Source: Pseudomonas fluorescens
GTDB lineage: Bacteria > Pseudomonadota > Gammaproteobacteria > Pseudomonadales > Pseudomonadaceae
Assembly: GCF_902497745.1 (NCBI RefSeq)
Contig: NZ_CABVHJ010000026.1
Coordinates: 1-64,000, forward strand
DNA length: 64,000 nucleotides
Reading direction: 5' to 3'
Shown here: piece after piece, positions 15,989-25,499 of the stretch
Position numbering within the stretch: the first letter of the stretch is position 1
Layout: each line of letters starts with the position of its first letter
Made by a program: the position numbers and the translations under genes
Notes under the pieces: generated by a model
The model's input: the letters and a program-made list of their open reading frames with translations, nothing else
Databases searched by the model: none
What the model was told of the DNA's origin: nothing

Positions 15989-17530
15989 TCAGACGATTTT
16001 CAAAGCACTCAGCACGATCAGTGATTGCTCGGCAAACGCCTGGGCCTGTTCGGTCAGCGCGGCGATGTTGGCATCGGCGGTGGTCAGCGCTTTGCCGTCC
16101 TTGACCAACACTTCGTTTTGTTCGGCAATGACGCTCCACGCCAGTTGCGCCCACTCCGCCGGGTGCTGCTTACCTTGGCGGATCGCAATCAGGAACAGTT
16201 GCTGGAAACGACTGACCGTGACGCCACCCCCGGTGACCGGACTGCTCAACACCTGAATGTCGGCATTGAACAGCGCGCGCTTGCACAGTTGCAGGTTGAA
16301 CGCGGCGCAGCGTTCGTACACCAGCGCCTCGGCGGCTTCGCTCTGACAAGGCGCTACCGCGCCCATGCTGACCAGGATGGCGATGGCCTGTTCCAGATCG
16401 TCGTAGGCCATTGGTGACACCGCATCGAGCACCTGCTGCATCGTTTTGGCTTCGTAGGTCTGGCCGGCGAGTGCATTGAGGACCGGGCCGTAAATTTCCG
16501 CTTGCAGTGACGCTTCGCCAGCGGGGCCGGTGACGCTGGACGCTATGTTTTCTGTCGGTTGCATCAGCACAAATCGCGTACTGAGCATGCGCGACCGGCG
16601 CTCGGTCGCGCTGAGTCGGTTGGCACCGCGCACGTACAGATCGCGACGGAAAGCCTGGTTGACGAAGTAGTCACGCGCCTGCTCGCGCATTATCGGGTGC
16701 TCGATACCGTCGAGAAAGGCCAGGCCTTCAGCGCTCAGGTTGAGTACGTCGACCGAATCCAGCGGCACCGCCGTCGTGACGTAATCGAGCTTGGCCGGGG
16801 CCAGTGCATCCACCATGTCGGCGAAATACATGCAGTTCCAGTCGCGATTGAAATATTCGTGAGCGACGTATTGGCGGTCCTGACCTTTGATGGTATGCAG
16901 CCGGGCACCCAGACTCGGCGCGGCGATGGCGTACTTGGGGTTGGCTGCCAGCAGCGCTTCGGAAAACTGCAACGCGGCATCGATGCGTTGATCCGGCCGC
17001 GTCGAGTGACTGGCAAAGCGGTCGTGCAGGCTGAACAACTGGCGCAACGGCGCTGAAGGCGACCAGCCCGGGAAGGCGTTGTAACTGACGTAGAGATGAC
17101 CACCCGGTTTAAGGTGGCGGCGGGCGAATTCGACGATCAGTTTCTGGTTGTCGCGGCTGACCCAGGTCCAGATGCCATGCAGGCTGATGCTGTCGAATTG
17201 CGGCAAATCATGGCGCGCCAGCAATTGCTCGAAGCTGTCGTCATAGAGTCTTGCGCCGTTGTTGCTGAGTTCCGCCAGCGCAATGGCGTGAGCCGCCTGA
17301 CCGGGGTGGAAGTCCGTACCGACGAAACCGGCAGGGCTGGCTGTGGCGTGAATATTGATTGACACACCCTGACCGAAACCGAGTTCGCAGTGGTAACCGT
17401 CGGGATTGTCCAGGCCGGCAAAGCCGCGCAACAACAAGCAGTAACGCTGGAAAACCGGATTGATTTCCCGGCTATAGCTGTAGGTGTAGCCTTCGTCGGT
17501 GAAATAACCTTCGTTCCAGGCATTGCTCAT
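15989..17530 (-). CDS. Class I methyltransferase with MethyTransf_Reg regulatory domain
   Basis: A 513-residue protein. Residues 1-200 are a Rossmann methyltransferase: CELGFGQGVSINIHA is motif I, GTDFHPGQA follows strand 2, and SISLHGIWTWVSRDNQKLIV is motif IV. The middle (about 215-300) is the methyltransferase regulatory domain, followed by a winged-helix-like C-terminal part. The ATG at 17530 follows GAGG. The family occurs alone or beside glycosyl transferases and TPR methyltransferases; the substrate is unknown. It is monocistronic and convergent to the CigR-like gene. Confidence 0.87.
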   Translation of the reverse strand: MSNAWNEGYFTDEGYTYSYSREINPVFQRYCLLLRGFAGLDNPDGYHCELGFGQGVSINIHATASPAGFVGTDFHPGQAAHAIALAELSNNGARLYDDSFEQLLARHDLPQFDSISLHGIWTWVSRDNQKLIVEFARRHLKPGGHLYVSYNAFPGWSPSAPLRQLFSLHDRFASHSTRPDQRIDAALQFSEALLAANPKYAIAAPSLGARLHTIKGQDRQYVAHEYFNRDWNCMYFADMVDALAPAKLDYVTTAVPLDSVDVLNLSAEGLAFLDGIEHPIMREQARDYFVNQAFRRDLYVRGANRLSATERRSRMLSTRFVLMQPTENIASSVTGPAGEASLQAEIYGPVLNALAGQTYEAKTMQQVLDAVSPMAYDDLEQAIAILVSMGAVAPCQSEAAEALVYERCAAFNLQLCKRALFNADIQVLSSPVTGGGVTVSRFQQLFLIAIRQGKQHPAEWAQLAWSVIAEQNEVLVKDGKALTTADANIAALTEQAQAFAEQSLIVLSALKIV

Positions 17531-17684
17531 GGGTGCAGCCTCTTGAATCGTAATGGAAAGTGGCACTTACAGGGAGGTGGACTTGCGTCGTGACAACCGC
17601 TCGGTGTCCATCAGCATGTTGTCGGCAGGATGGCACCATTCGATAGGGTTTATGCGGATTTTTCGCAGGGGTTATTCAAGATCG

Positions 17685-18107
17685 TCAAATGGCTCGTTCA
17701 CCCAAGCGCTCTACCAGTCTGACCAGATAACCATCGGGATCCTGAACGATGAACTCGCGCTGGCCGACTTCGATATTGTCTGCGCGATACCAAGTGTCCT
17801 GGCAGTCACGGTAAAGCGAAAAACCGGCCTGCCCGAGATGACCGATGATCGGCGCGACTGCCTCAACGTCGATCTGCAGGTTGATGCCTCGTCCAAATGG
17901 CTTGCTCAGCGATGCGGTCAACCACTGGCCGGCCTGCGGATCAATCTGTTCGAGCATGACCTGTGCGCCATTCAGATTCAGATAGGCAAAGCCGTCTTCG
18001 GGCCGCTGATAAGCAATGCTGAATCCCAGGCATGACACCCAAAACCCCAGGCTTTTTTGCAGGTCGGTCACCATCAATTCCGGGACCAGTTTGTTGCGTT
18101 CGAACAT
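17685..18107 (-). CDS. VOC family, bleomycin-resistance-like protein
   Basis: A 140-residue protein with two VOC half-motifs: LVPELMVTDLQKSLGFWVSC followed by GFSIAYQRPEDGFAYLNLNG, and INLQIDVEAVAPIIGHLGQA followed by QREFIVQDPDGYLVRLVE. This is the pattern of bleomycin-binding proteins, which sequester a ligand without metal catalysis. Whether it binds a drug or is an enzyme cannot be told. It is divergent from the PanB paralogue. Confidence 0.85.
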   Translation of the reverse strand: MFERNKLVPELMVTDLQKSLGFWVSCLGFSIAYQRPEDGFAYLNLNGAQVMLEQIDPQAGQWLTASLSKPFGRGINLQIDVEAVAPIIGHLGQAGFSLYRDCQDTWYRADNIEVGQREFIVQDPDGYLVRLVERLGERAI

Positions 18108-18401
18108 GCGGTGACTTCCGTTTCGACGTGTGGCCCGAGATCAAATTCGATGAATTGGGCGCTGAATTTTCTTCGTATCCTGCTTCAAACGACGAAATAA
18201 AGCATACCGGCGCCAATCGGCATTTGAATACACGGGATGCAACTGGGTCGCTTTTTCAGGCAAATCTGTGCATTGAATGTTCTGGCGTTAAACGAATAAT
18301 CGAGCGCTCGAATCCTTTGGAATTGGGCACTGTATGGAAGCGTTACGCATTCAATCTGGCGACATTTATCGTTCACGGACGCAAGCCTCGGAGGTTCGCC
18401 C

Positions 18402-19217
18402 ATGAGCCTGCATACCCGCACCAAACGCCTGACCGTGCCGCAACTGGTCGCCATGAAAGGCCAACAGAAAATCGTTTCGCTGACGGCGTACTCCAGCAGT
18501 ATCGCCAAGCTGATCGACCCCATCGTCGACTTCATTCTGGTCGGCGACTCCACGGCCATGGTCGGTTATGGCCGCGCCTCGACACTGAGCATGCAGCTCG
18601 AAGAAATCATCGGCCACACGCGGGCTGTGGTCGATAGCACGCGTCTGGCCTGTGTGGTGGCCGACATGCCGTTCGGCAGTTATCAGGAGTCCAATGAGCA
18701 AGCCTTTCGTAATTGCGCTCAGGTATTGGCGCGCACCGGTTGCGACGCGGTCAAGCTGGAGGCCAACAAGGCCTTGGCGCCGACGGTCGAGTTTCTCGTG
18801 GCGCGTGGGATTCCGGTCATGGCCCATGTCGGCTTGATGCCGCAGTTCGTCAATGTCATGGGCGGTTTCAAGGCTCAGGGCCTGACCGCTGAAACCGGTG
18901 CAGTGATTGCCGAAGATGCCCGGGCCAATCTCGACGCGGGCGCCTTCAGCCTGTTGCTCGAAGGCGTGGCGGAGGGCGTGGCGCGGCAGATTACCCTGGA
19001 GTCGAAAATGCCCACCATCGGCATTGGCGCCTCACCGGCCTGCGACGGGCAGGTGCTGGTCACCGAAGATGTACTCGGCCTGGGCGGTGAGCATCTGCCG
19101 CGTTTCGTCAAACGCTACGCCGATGTCGGCGCGGTGATCAGCGAGGCTTGTGCGCAGTTTGCTGACGATGTGCGCCATGGCCGGTTTCCTGAAGCGCGGC
19201 ATTGTTATGGACTCTAG
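18402..19217 (+). CDS. panB: PanB-like ketopantoate hydroxymethyltransferase paralogue
   Basis: A 271-residue TIM-barrel protein of the PanB family, which transfers a hydroxymethyl group from methylene-THF to 2-oxoisovalerate in pantothenate synthesis. By alignment with E. coli PanB, the metal ligands D45, D84 and E114 correspond to Asp49, Asp88 and Glu120, and the catalytic E181 to Glu187. The sequence is clearly divergent (VADMPFGSYQ, HVGLMPQFVNVMGG), and no panC or panD is adjacent. It is therefore probably a second, specialised copy rather than the housekeeping gene. Its stop abuts the stop of the convergent MocR gene. Confidence 0.82.
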   Translation: MSLHTRTKRLTVPQLVAMKGQQKIVSLTAYSSSIAKLIDPIVDFILVGDSTAMVGYGRASTLSMQLEEIIGHTRAVVDSTRLACVVADMPFGSYQESNEQAFRNCAQVLARTGCDAVKLEANKALAPTVEFLVARGIPVMAHVGLMPQFVNVMGGFKAQGLTAETGAVIAEDARANLDAGAFSLLLEGVAEGVARQITLESKMPTIGIGASPACDGQVLVTEDVLGLGGEHLPRFVKRYADVGAVISEACAQFADDVRHGRFPEARHCYGL

Positions 19218-20618
19218 TTACGTCGGATGTTCTGCGCCGATAGCTTGCGCCAGTTGTCTCACCGCGTGGCCGATGTCTTTGTCCCAGTCGAGGCTGTAGC
19301 TCAGGCGCAGATGCTGTTTCCAGTCACCTTGCTGGCTGAAGATTTCGCCGGGGGCGATGACGATCCGCTCGGCCAGCAGGCGTTCGAACACCCGTTGCAT
19401 GTCGATCGGACGCACAGCCTTGAGCCAGAAGCTCGCACCACCTTGCGGGGCGACGACCTGCCACTGGTCGTTGCCGTGCTCTTCCAGCAAGGTCTGCAGC
19501 TGTTGCCTGCGCTTGAGCAACAGCGCGCGCAGCATAGTCAGGTGCTGGTCAATGCGCCTGGAGTTGTAGAGTCTGGCAATCGCTTTCTGCCGCATCGGCG
19601 AGAGGCGAAATCCGCGCTGCATAAACAGTCGATGAAATTGCGCGGCCTGCTGGCGACACAGCACGTAGCCGTACGGCGCTTCGCCGCCAATAATCTTGTC
19701 GAATGTCGAGAACACCACCAGCTTGTCCGGATCGGCAAAGTCGCGATAGCGCGCGGGTGAATCGGAGAAACACAATTCGCCCCACGTATCGTTTTCAAAC
19801 AGCCATATATCCCGCTCGGCCAGCCAGCGACAGATCTGCTGTTTATCCTGTGCTGGCATCAACTGGCCCTGAGGAATATTCACCGTGGAGGAAAACACCG
19901 CCAGGCGCACCGGTTCGCGCATCAGTAACGCCTTCAATGCAGGCAGGTTGAAGCGGCCCTCATCGTCGAGGGGCATTTCGATGACGCGGATATTGGCCGC
20001 CTGCAACTGGCGCAGAATTGCCCACGAGCAGGGCGACTCCACCAGCGCCACAGTGCCACCGAGATTCAAGGCACTGAGCGACAACTCCAATACGCTACGC
20101 AGGTCCGCGCCGATATACACCTGCTCGGCCTGCCAGTGATTGCGAGCGGAACGGGTGTAGCGTTCCGCCAGGGCCGCGCGCAATTCCGGCTCGCCAAGAG
20201 GCTGATAGAGCGGTGCATTCGAGGGCGGGTATTGGCGAGTCAGCTCACGCTCCATCATCAACAACGGCCCCTGCAGCGACAGCAGCATCGCCGGCGCATC
20301 GCTGCTCAGGGCCAGCATGCCGGGCTGACGGGCGCTGGCGAAGACGTGGTCGAGAAGGTTGCCGGAGTGGGTCTTCACAGGCGCCGCCGGTATTGACCGG
20401 GTGAAATAACCGAACCTGGCTTTGGCGTGAATTCTGCCTTCGTCCTCGAGCAATGCGTAGGCGTATTTGGTCGTCGACACCGAAACGCCGAGGCGCAGGG
20501 CCAGTTGTCGCAGGGACGGCAGCTTCTGCTCAGTCGTGCCACTGGCTACCTCAATCAGGCCGACGATGTAGTGATAGACCGTTTGATAGGCGAACGCGGT
20601 GTGCTTGGGGACCGGCAA
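19218..20618 (-). CDS. MocR/GabR-type regulator (GntR DNA-binding plus aminotransferase-like domain)
   Basis: A 466-residue regulator. An N-terminal GntR winged helix (LPSLRQLALRLGVSVSTTKY) is linked to a fold-type I aminotransferase-like domain that binds PLP. The PLP-lysine region is 'VVFSTFDKIIGGEAPYGYV', unusual compared with the common SFSKTL form. I place the start at TTG 20618 because AGGAG lies seven bases before it; the upstream extension has no ribosome site. It probably senses an amino acid or PLP-derived ligand. The convergent PanB gene is not an obvious target. Confidence 0.88.
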   Translation of the reverse strand: MPVPKHTAFAYQTVYHYIVGLIEVASGTTEQKLPSLRQLALRLGVSVSTTKYAYALLEDEGRIHAKARFGYFTRSIPAAPVKTHSGNLLDHVFASARQPGMLALSSDAPAMLLSLQGPLLMMERELTRQYPPSNAPLYQPLGEPELRAALAERYTRSARNHWQAEQVYIGADLRSVLELSLSALNLGGTVALVESPCSWAILRQLQAANIRVIEMPLDDEGRFNLPALKALLMREPVRLAVFSSTVNIPQGQLMPAQDKQQICRWLAERDIWLFENDTWGELCFSDSPARYRDFADPDKLVVFSTFDKIIGGEAPYGYVLCRQQAAQFHRLFMQRGFRLSPMRQKAIARLYNSRRIDQHLTMLRALLLKRRQQLQTLLEEHGNDQWQVVAPQGGASFWLKAVRPIDMQRVFERLLAERIVIAPGEIFSQQGDWKQHLRLSYSLDWDKDIGHAVRQLAQAIGAEHPT

Positions 20619-20721
20619 TGTTGTTCTCCTGTTCACTGCGATTTTTCGCTGTCCGAGTTGCGCAAAATGACCATGCGTTGCCGGTGCGCATTCCTTGCTG
20701 CAAGACGTCGGCGAGTCTAAA

Positions 20722-21786
20722 TCAAGCGTCGCCTGAGTTCTGAAAAAAGCGCTGAGGACGGCACGGCACAAGGGCCGCAGATGACTGGCGATCCAGCAGC
20801 TCTTCACTGGCGAGGCGCCCGACGATTGCCGCGAGCGTCACACCGGGATGCATCGCGCAAACGTAGATCCCGCCGACACCTGGCAAGTAACCGACCACGG
20901 GGATGCCATCAGCGGGCATCGGCCGGATTCCGACGGCGACGGTTTGCGGCGCAATGAAAGACACCCCGTGAAGTTCTTTGCGTATGGCTTCGGCGGTTTG
21001 CCGGGCGATGTCTGTCGGCGAGTTGCCCGACGCCTCTCCCAGATAATCTTCAGCGGCCAGCAACGTGCCGTCGGCAGTTTGCCGAACTTCCATTTCGGGG
21101 CTGGAGATGATGCCTTTGACGAGGCCCGGTTGGGTCTTGTAGCGGATGAAAATGGCCGGCGAGGCGTCGATGGGCAGGGAGACGTTAAGCATCTGTGTTA
21201 ATTGCCGGGTGCCAGTCCCTGCGGCGAGCACAACAAGGTCGGCATCAAACGTGCCCGCTGTGGTTTCAACGCCGGTGACATCTACGTTGCAGGTTTTGAA
21301 AGCGGTCACTCGGGTGTGCGTGAGCAATTGCGCGCCCCGCGCCTGGGCGCCGGCAATCAAGGCGTGGGTGGCCTGCACGGCGTCGAGTGCGCCTTCTTCC
21401 GCGCGATACAACGCGCACGGCGGGGGAATTTTCAGATTGGGTTCGCGGGCAAGCACCTCGTCAGACGATAACAATGTCGCCGACGCCGGATACTCTGCTG
21501 ATTCGTTGTACGACAAAGCTCCGGTCCAGCGAATCTGCAAATCCGGCAGCTCGGTTTCGAGTCGTCGGTATGCTTCTATGGCCATACCGCGCAACGGCGC
21601 AATCGGATCAGCGCCGGCGTGCGTGGCATTGAGCCAGGCGAAGGAGCTTGCCGTCACGCCGCTCGCGATCTCGTCAGCCTCGATCAGCGTGACGTGCGCC
21701 CCTTTGCCTGACAAATGGTACGCAAGTGAGGCGCCGACGATGCCCGCACCAACCACCACGATTCGCTCACGCACTTTCTGATCCAT
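20722..21786 (-). CDS. FAD-dependent D-amino-acid/sarcosine oxidase-type oxidoreductase (DAO family)
   Basis: A 354-residue flavoprotein. The FAD Rossmann motif RIVVVGAGIVGASLAYHLSG is at the N-terminus and GxR/ATP-like loops ending 'VGIRPMPADGIPVVGYLPG' and 'HPGVTLAAIVGRLASEEL' are near the C-terminus, as in the DAO family that oxidises amines or amino acids. The ATG at 21786 is the first before the flavin motif. The substrate cannot be read. It lies between the MocR gene and a hemerythrin, on the same strand, but a terminator separates it from the hemerythrin. Confidence 0.88.
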   Translation of the reverse strand: MDQKVRERIVVVGAGIVGASLAYHLSGKGAHVTLIEADEIASGVTASSFAWLNATHAGADPIAPLRGMAIEAYRRLETELPDLQIRWTGALSYNESAEYPASATLLSSDEVLAREPNLKIPPPCALYRAEEGALDAVQATHALIAGAQARGAQLLTHTRVTAFKTCNVDVTGVETTAGTFDADLVVLAAGTGTRQLTQMLNVSLPIDASPAIFIRYKTQPGLVKGIISSPEMEVRQTADGTLLAAEDYLGEASGNSPTDIARQTAEAIRKELHGVSFIAPQTVAVGIRPMPADGIPVVGYLPGVGGIYVCAMHPGVTLAAIVGRLASEELLDRQSSAALVPCRPQRFFQNSGDA

Positions 21787-21847
21787 TTCAACATTCCCTG
21801 TTGTCGATCGACTGATCCTGCAGCAGGAAGACGCTGCGAGCAACCAG

Positions 21848-21876
21848 AAAAAGCCCGGCCATAGCCGGGCTCGTCC
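21848..21876 (-). terminator. Rho-independent terminator
   Basis: On the minus strand, agcccggc and gccgggct flank a short loop and are followed by five Ts, directly after the hemerythrin stop. Confidence 0.88.
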
Positions 21877-21888
21877 GCTTGCAACACG

Positions 21889-22365
21889 TTAAGCGGCCAT
21901 ATTCCCGGCAGCCATTTCCTTCTTGTAGCTGGCCTTCATGGCCTCCATCTGCGCGCCCAACTCTTCGAGTTTTTCCTTGCCCAGAAGCTTTTTCGCCTGA
22001 GGAAACATTTCCGTTTCCTCTTCTTCGATATGGTGCTCCAGTAGTTCCTTGACCACTTTCACCCGACCGGAAAACTCCGGGGTGCCCGGGTCGGTGAGTT
22101 TCAGATCGGGCAGCACCAGTGAGTCCACGGTGCGGTGTTCTTCCTTGGCTTCGAAGTACATGACGTCCTGTTCCTTGCTGCCGGCGGCCTTGAACGCCGG
22201 ATAGAGGATTTCCTCTTCGAGCCGGGTATGGATGGTGATTTCCATTTCCAGTTTGCCCAACAGCTCGACACGTTTTTTCAGTGCACGCTCGGTTGAGTCG
22301 CTCAGTTGGCTGAGGATGTCTTTGACTTTTGCATGATCGGCTTTGAGAAGGTCGATGGCGTTCAT
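21889..22365 (-). CDS. Hemerythrin HHE domain protein
   Basis: A 158-residue four-helix di-iron protein. Metal-ligand candidates appear in order: LKADHAKV, IHTRLEEEILYP, AKEEHRTVDSL and LLEHHIEEEETEMFP, which fit the HHE cation-binding pattern. The C-terminal part is lysine- and methionine-rich. Such proteins bind O2 or NO, or protect against oxidative stress. It is divergent from a zinc alcohol dehydrogenase, a pairing often found in RpoS-type stress regions of pseudomonads (inference). Confidence 0.92.
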   Translation of the reverse strand: MNAIDLLKADHAKVKDILSQLSDSTERALKKRVELLGKLEMEITIHTRLEEEILYPAFKAAGSKEQDVMYFEAKEEHRTVDSLVLPDLKLTDPGTPEFSGRVKVVKELLEHHIEEEETEMFPQAKKLLGKEKLEELGAQMEAMKASYKKEMAAGNMAA

Positions 22366-22680
22366 GGCGTTGCCTCTGCTGTCACGGAGTGAACACAGAC
22401 CGTTGTCTCACGGCGCTGTGAATGCTCTGAATCCACAGCATTTGGCGTGCCAGTCCCTGACAGATGTTCAATCGCGCTGGATCTAGGACTTGCTACGGCA
22501 CAGGCAAAAAGCCTTCGTGCAGCCTGCATGAAAAGCGCGTTGCGGACATTGCAGATCACGGTTTAGTCCCGGTCACGGGCCGCTGATCCGAATGTACAAA
22601 AGCGTTCTGAACTCGTTTTGAGATTGCCCTGCCGTATGGGAAACAGCAGCCATTTCAATCAAGCGATCGAGGAACTCACC
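22366..22680. other. Divergent intergenic region
   Basis: A 315-bp gap between the divergent hemerythrin and alcohol dehydrogenase genes. It should carry both promoters, but I see no clear operator, repeat or RNA structure. Confidence 0.5.
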
Positions 22681-23907
22681 ATGCGAGCAATGACCTATCA
22701 CGGCGCCCATGACGTCAGAGTCGAAACCGTGCCAGATCCAAAGCTGGAAGCCGCCGACGATATTATTTTGCGAGTGACGGCCACCGCCATCTGCGGCTCG
22801 GACCTGCACCTGTATCGGGGCAAGATACCGACGGTCGAGCATGGCGATATCTTTGGCCATGAATTCATGGGCATTGTCGAGGAAACCGGGCCAGGTGTGA
22901 CTGCTGTGCAGCGCGGTGACCGGGTGGTGATCCCGTTCGTGATCGCCTGTGGTGACTGTTTTTTCTGCCAGCAAGAACTTTACGCCGCGTGCGAAACCAC
23001 CAACACCGGCGCCGGTGCGGCCATGAACAAGAAGCGCATACCACCGCCGGCCGCGCTGTTCGGCTACAGCCGGATGTATGGCGGCATTCCCGGTGGGCAA
23101 GCGGAGCTGGTGCGGGTGCCCAAGGCCAATACCGGGCCTTTCATCGTCCCCGGCACGCTGTCGGACGAGAAAGTCCTGTTTCTGTCCGACATTCTGCCAA
23201 CCGCGTGGCAAGCGGTGCTCAATGCGCAGATCGGTCAGGGCTCGAACGTGGCCATTTACGGCGCCGGACCAGTCGGATTACTCAGTGCTGCCTGCGCGAA
23301 AATGCTTGGCGCTGAGCGCTTCTTCATGGTCGATCATCATCCCTATCGGCTGGAATACGCGCAGCGCACCTATGGCGTGATACCGATCAATTTCGATGAC
23401 GACGATGATCCGGCGGACACGATTATTGGCCAGACGCCGGGCAGTCGTGGCGTCGATGCGGTCATTGATGCGGTCGGGTTCGAAGCCAAGGGCAGCACCA
23501 CGGAAACGGTACTGGCCACGCTCAAACTCGAAGGCAGCAGCGGTAAGGCCCTGCGTCAGTGCATTGCGGCGGTACGCCGTGGCGGGGTGGTCAGTGTGCC
23601 GGGTGTCTATGCCGGATTTATCCATGGTTTCCTGTTTGGCGATGCGTTCGACAAGGGCCTGACGTTCAAGATGGGCCAGACCCATGTGCAGCGTTATCTG
23701 CCCGAATTGCTCGGATACATCGAGACCGGTGCACTGCAACCCGACGCGATCATCACCCACAGGCTGTCGCTTGAGCAGGCCGCCGAGGGTTACAAGATCT
23801 TCGACAAGAAGCAGGAGAACTGTCGCAAAGTGATCCTGACGCCGGGTGGCAGTGATGTGCCGTTGGCGGAAACGGCCGAGATGCCGCCGTTGGTACCCGC
23901 GAGTTGA
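22681..23907 (+). CDS. Zinc-dependent alcohol/formaldehyde dehydrogenase (MDR superfamily)
   Basis: A 408-residue medium-chain dehydrogenase. The catalytic zinc ligands are Cys38 (AICGSDLH) and His60/Glu61 (GHEF). The structural zinc Cys are 90, 93, 96 and 104. The cofactor loop is VAIYGAGPVGLLSA, and the long insert after residue 105 is as in glutathione-independent formaldehyde dehydrogenase-like enzymes. The ATG at 22681 follows GAGG. It may oxidise aldehydes or alcohols with NAD. The divergent hemerythrin suggests a stress setting. Confidence 0.9.
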   Translation: MRAMTYHGAHDVRVETVPDPKLEAADDIILRVTATAICGSDLHLYRGKIPTVEHGDIFGHEFMGIVEETGPGVTAVQRGDRVVIPFVIACGDCFFCQQELYAACETTNTGAGAAMNKKRIPPPAALFGYSRMYGGIPGGQAELVRVPKANTGPFIVPGTLSDEKVLFLSDILPTAWQAVLNAQIGQGSNVAIYGAGPVGLLSAACAKMLGAERFFMVDHHPYRLEYAQRTYGVIPINFDDDDDPADTIIGQTPGSRGVDAVIDAVGFEAKGSTTETVLATLKLEGSSGKALRQCIAAVRRGGVVSVPGVYAGFIHGFLFGDAFDKGLTFKMGQTHVQRYLPELLGYIETGALQPDAIITHRLSLEQAAEGYKIFDKKQENCRKVILTPGGSDVPLAETAEMPPLVPAS

Positions 23908-23968
23908 TCAACGTTGACCAGCGGGGCGTTGCCGATGGCACGCCCCGCGCGACGGCTGATGAGTTGTC

Positions 23969-24172
23969 TTACGACGCCGAATGCTGACTGACATGCTTGG
24001 GCCCCGCCAACGCCCAGGCAATCAAGCCGAACAACGGCACAAACACGATCAGCACGATCCACACGCCTTTATTGCTCGCTTTCCCCTCGCTCTTGCGCAC
24101 CCGATTGATGGCCCAGAGTTCGATAAGCAGAAGAACTGCCGCCAGTACGATCCACACGGTTTCGATTTGCAT
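23969..24172 (-). CDS. Small PLD-N-type membrane protein
   Basis: A 67-residue protein with two transmembrane helices (ETVWIVLAAVLLLIELWAI and KGVWIVLIVFVPLFGLIAWA) joined by a basic loop, then the tail GPKHVSQHSAS. The pattern is that of the phospholipase-D-nuclease N-terminal domain (PLDc_N), here free-standing. Function is unknown; it may be an envelope accessory protein. Confidence 0.8.
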   Translation of the reverse strand: MQIETVWIVLAAVLLLIELWAINRVRKSEGKASNKGVWIVLIVFVPLFGLIAWALAGPKHVSQHSAS

Positions 24173-24222
24173 TGGCTACCTCCTGATGGTCTGTTCGTTA
24201 GGTGGCGTGGAGGGCGGCGGGT

Positions 24223-25143
24223 TCATTTATTTTTGTTCAGGGCGTTGAGCTGGCGGGCCAGTTCCAAGGCGACGCGGCCGCTGTTGAAGGTCGGCAGCAG
24301 GTGGGTGAAGGGGATTTCGATGATGCGGTTGTCGCGCACCGCGCGCAGTTGCGAGAGGACCGGGTCGTGGGTCAACAGGTAGCGTTTGCGGCGGGCGGGC
24401 GACCATTCGGCGTCGGCCAGCAGGATCACGTCCGGGTCGCTGGCCAGCAGGGTTTCGCGGTTGACGGTGACTCGATAGAGGTCGATGTCGGCGAACACAT
24501 TGCGCGCACCGACGGCGGCCAACAGCGGCGTGACAAAACCACGCTGCCCCTCGCTGTCGAGGCCTTTGACCTCGCTGTCGAGATAGAACACGGACAATGG
24601 TTTACCCGTACCGGCCAAGGCTCGGGCCCTGGCAAGGTCCTTTTCCATGGAGTCGATCAACGCTTGGGCTTTTTGCTGCTGGTGCAGCAGCTTGCCCAGC
24701 GTCAGCAAGTCATTGCGCACATGCGCGAAGTAATCCAGCGAGTGCCCGTTGCAGGCCGATTCCAGCAGATACGAACCCACGCCATTGCGCGCCAGTCCCG
24801 AGCGTGAGGTCACCCCGTCGCCGAACGCCGTGGCAAAACCGCCGATCACCAGATCCGGCTTCGCAGCGTAAAGCACTTCGCTGGCCGGGTATTGCCGCGC
24901 GATCACCGGCACACCGAAATACTCGGCTTGGCGCTGCCCGGCTCCGGTGTCATCCAGATACGCCACGCCGACCAGCGCTGGCCCGGCACCCAGTGCCAGC
25001 ACGAGATCCGCCGCATGCTGATTGAGCGCGACGATGCGTGATGGCTGAAAGGCGTGCCAGTCCTCGCCGCAGTTACGGTAACTGTCGGCGAGAGCCGGTG
25101 CCGCGCAGAGCAGGGCACTCAGCAACAGCCACAACCTGCTCAT
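24223..25143 (-). CDS. Periplasmic cobalamin-type ABC substrate-binding protein (BtuF-like)
   Basis: A 306-residue protein with a signal peptide (cleavage near ALADS). The class III two-lobe binding fold is evident: SRIVALNQHAADLVLALGAG, KPDLVIGG, and a long linking helix around LLTLGKLLHQQQKAQALIDS. It is the last gene of the riboswitch-controlled operon and overlaps the ferredoxin gene by four bases (ATGA), so cobalamin or a corrinoid is the likely ligand. The inner-membrane permease and ATPase are not adjacent and must be elsewhere. Confidence 0.87.
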   Translation of the reverse strand: MSRLWLLLSALLCAAPALADSYRNCGEDWHAFQPSRIVALNQHAADLVLALGAGPALVGVAYLDDTGAGQRQAEYFGVPVIARQYPASEVLYAAKPDLVIGGFATAFGDGVTSRSGLARNGVGSYLLESACNGHSLDYFAHVRNDLLTLGKLLHQQQKAQALIDSMEKDLARARALAGTGKPLSVFYLDSEVKGLDSEGQRGFVTPLLAAVGARNVFADIDLYRVTVNRETLLASDPDVILLADAEWSPARRKRYLLTHDPVLSQLRAVRDNRIIEIPFTHLLPTFNSGRVALELARQLNALNKNK

Positions 25144-25499
25144 GGCCGCACCTTGATCAGCAAATCCGCAACCACTTCACCGCCTACCAGATGCCCCTCG
25201 ACCAGCCGCTGCACATCTTCATGGCTGCGCACGCCATACCAGCAGCGCTCCGGGTACACCGTCACGATCGGCCCCTGATTGCACGGAAACTGGCAGTGCG
25301 TGCGCGTCAGCAAAACACCGCCCGGTGTCTCGATGCGATCATGCGCGAGTAAATGCCGGCGCAAGGTTTTCCATAACTGCAAGGCGCCGCGCTGGGTGCA
25401 ACGCGGGCCGGTGCAGAGGAACACATGGCGTGCGTGCTCGGGCACGTGCGACCAGTCCGGGTGCGTGTCGACGCCGTCCACGGTTTTTATGTCACTCAT
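25140..25499 (-). CDS. Thioredoxin-like [2Fe-2S] ferredoxin of the cobalamin operon
   Basis: A 119-residue cytoplasmic protein. Four cysteines, C29 and C34 (FLCTGPRCTQRGA) and two in THCQFPCNQGP, match the thioredoxin-fold [2Fe-2S] ferredoxin pattern. It overlaps the receptor gene by one base (TGATG) and the binding-protein gene by four, so all three are translationally coupled. It could supply electrons for cobalt(III/II) reduction or corrinoid remodelling after uptake (inference). Confidence 0.85.
   Translation of the reverse strand: MSDIKTVDGVDTHPDWSHVPEHARHVFLCTGPRCTQRGALQLWKTLRRHLLAHDRIETPGGVLLTRTHCQFPCNQGPIVTVYPERCWYGVRSHEDVQRLVEGHLVGGEVVADLLIKVRP

Noticed and set aside
24223..25143. 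Haem or siderophore binding protein
   Set aside because: The cobalamin riboswitch and overlapping operon make a corrinoid the better assignment.
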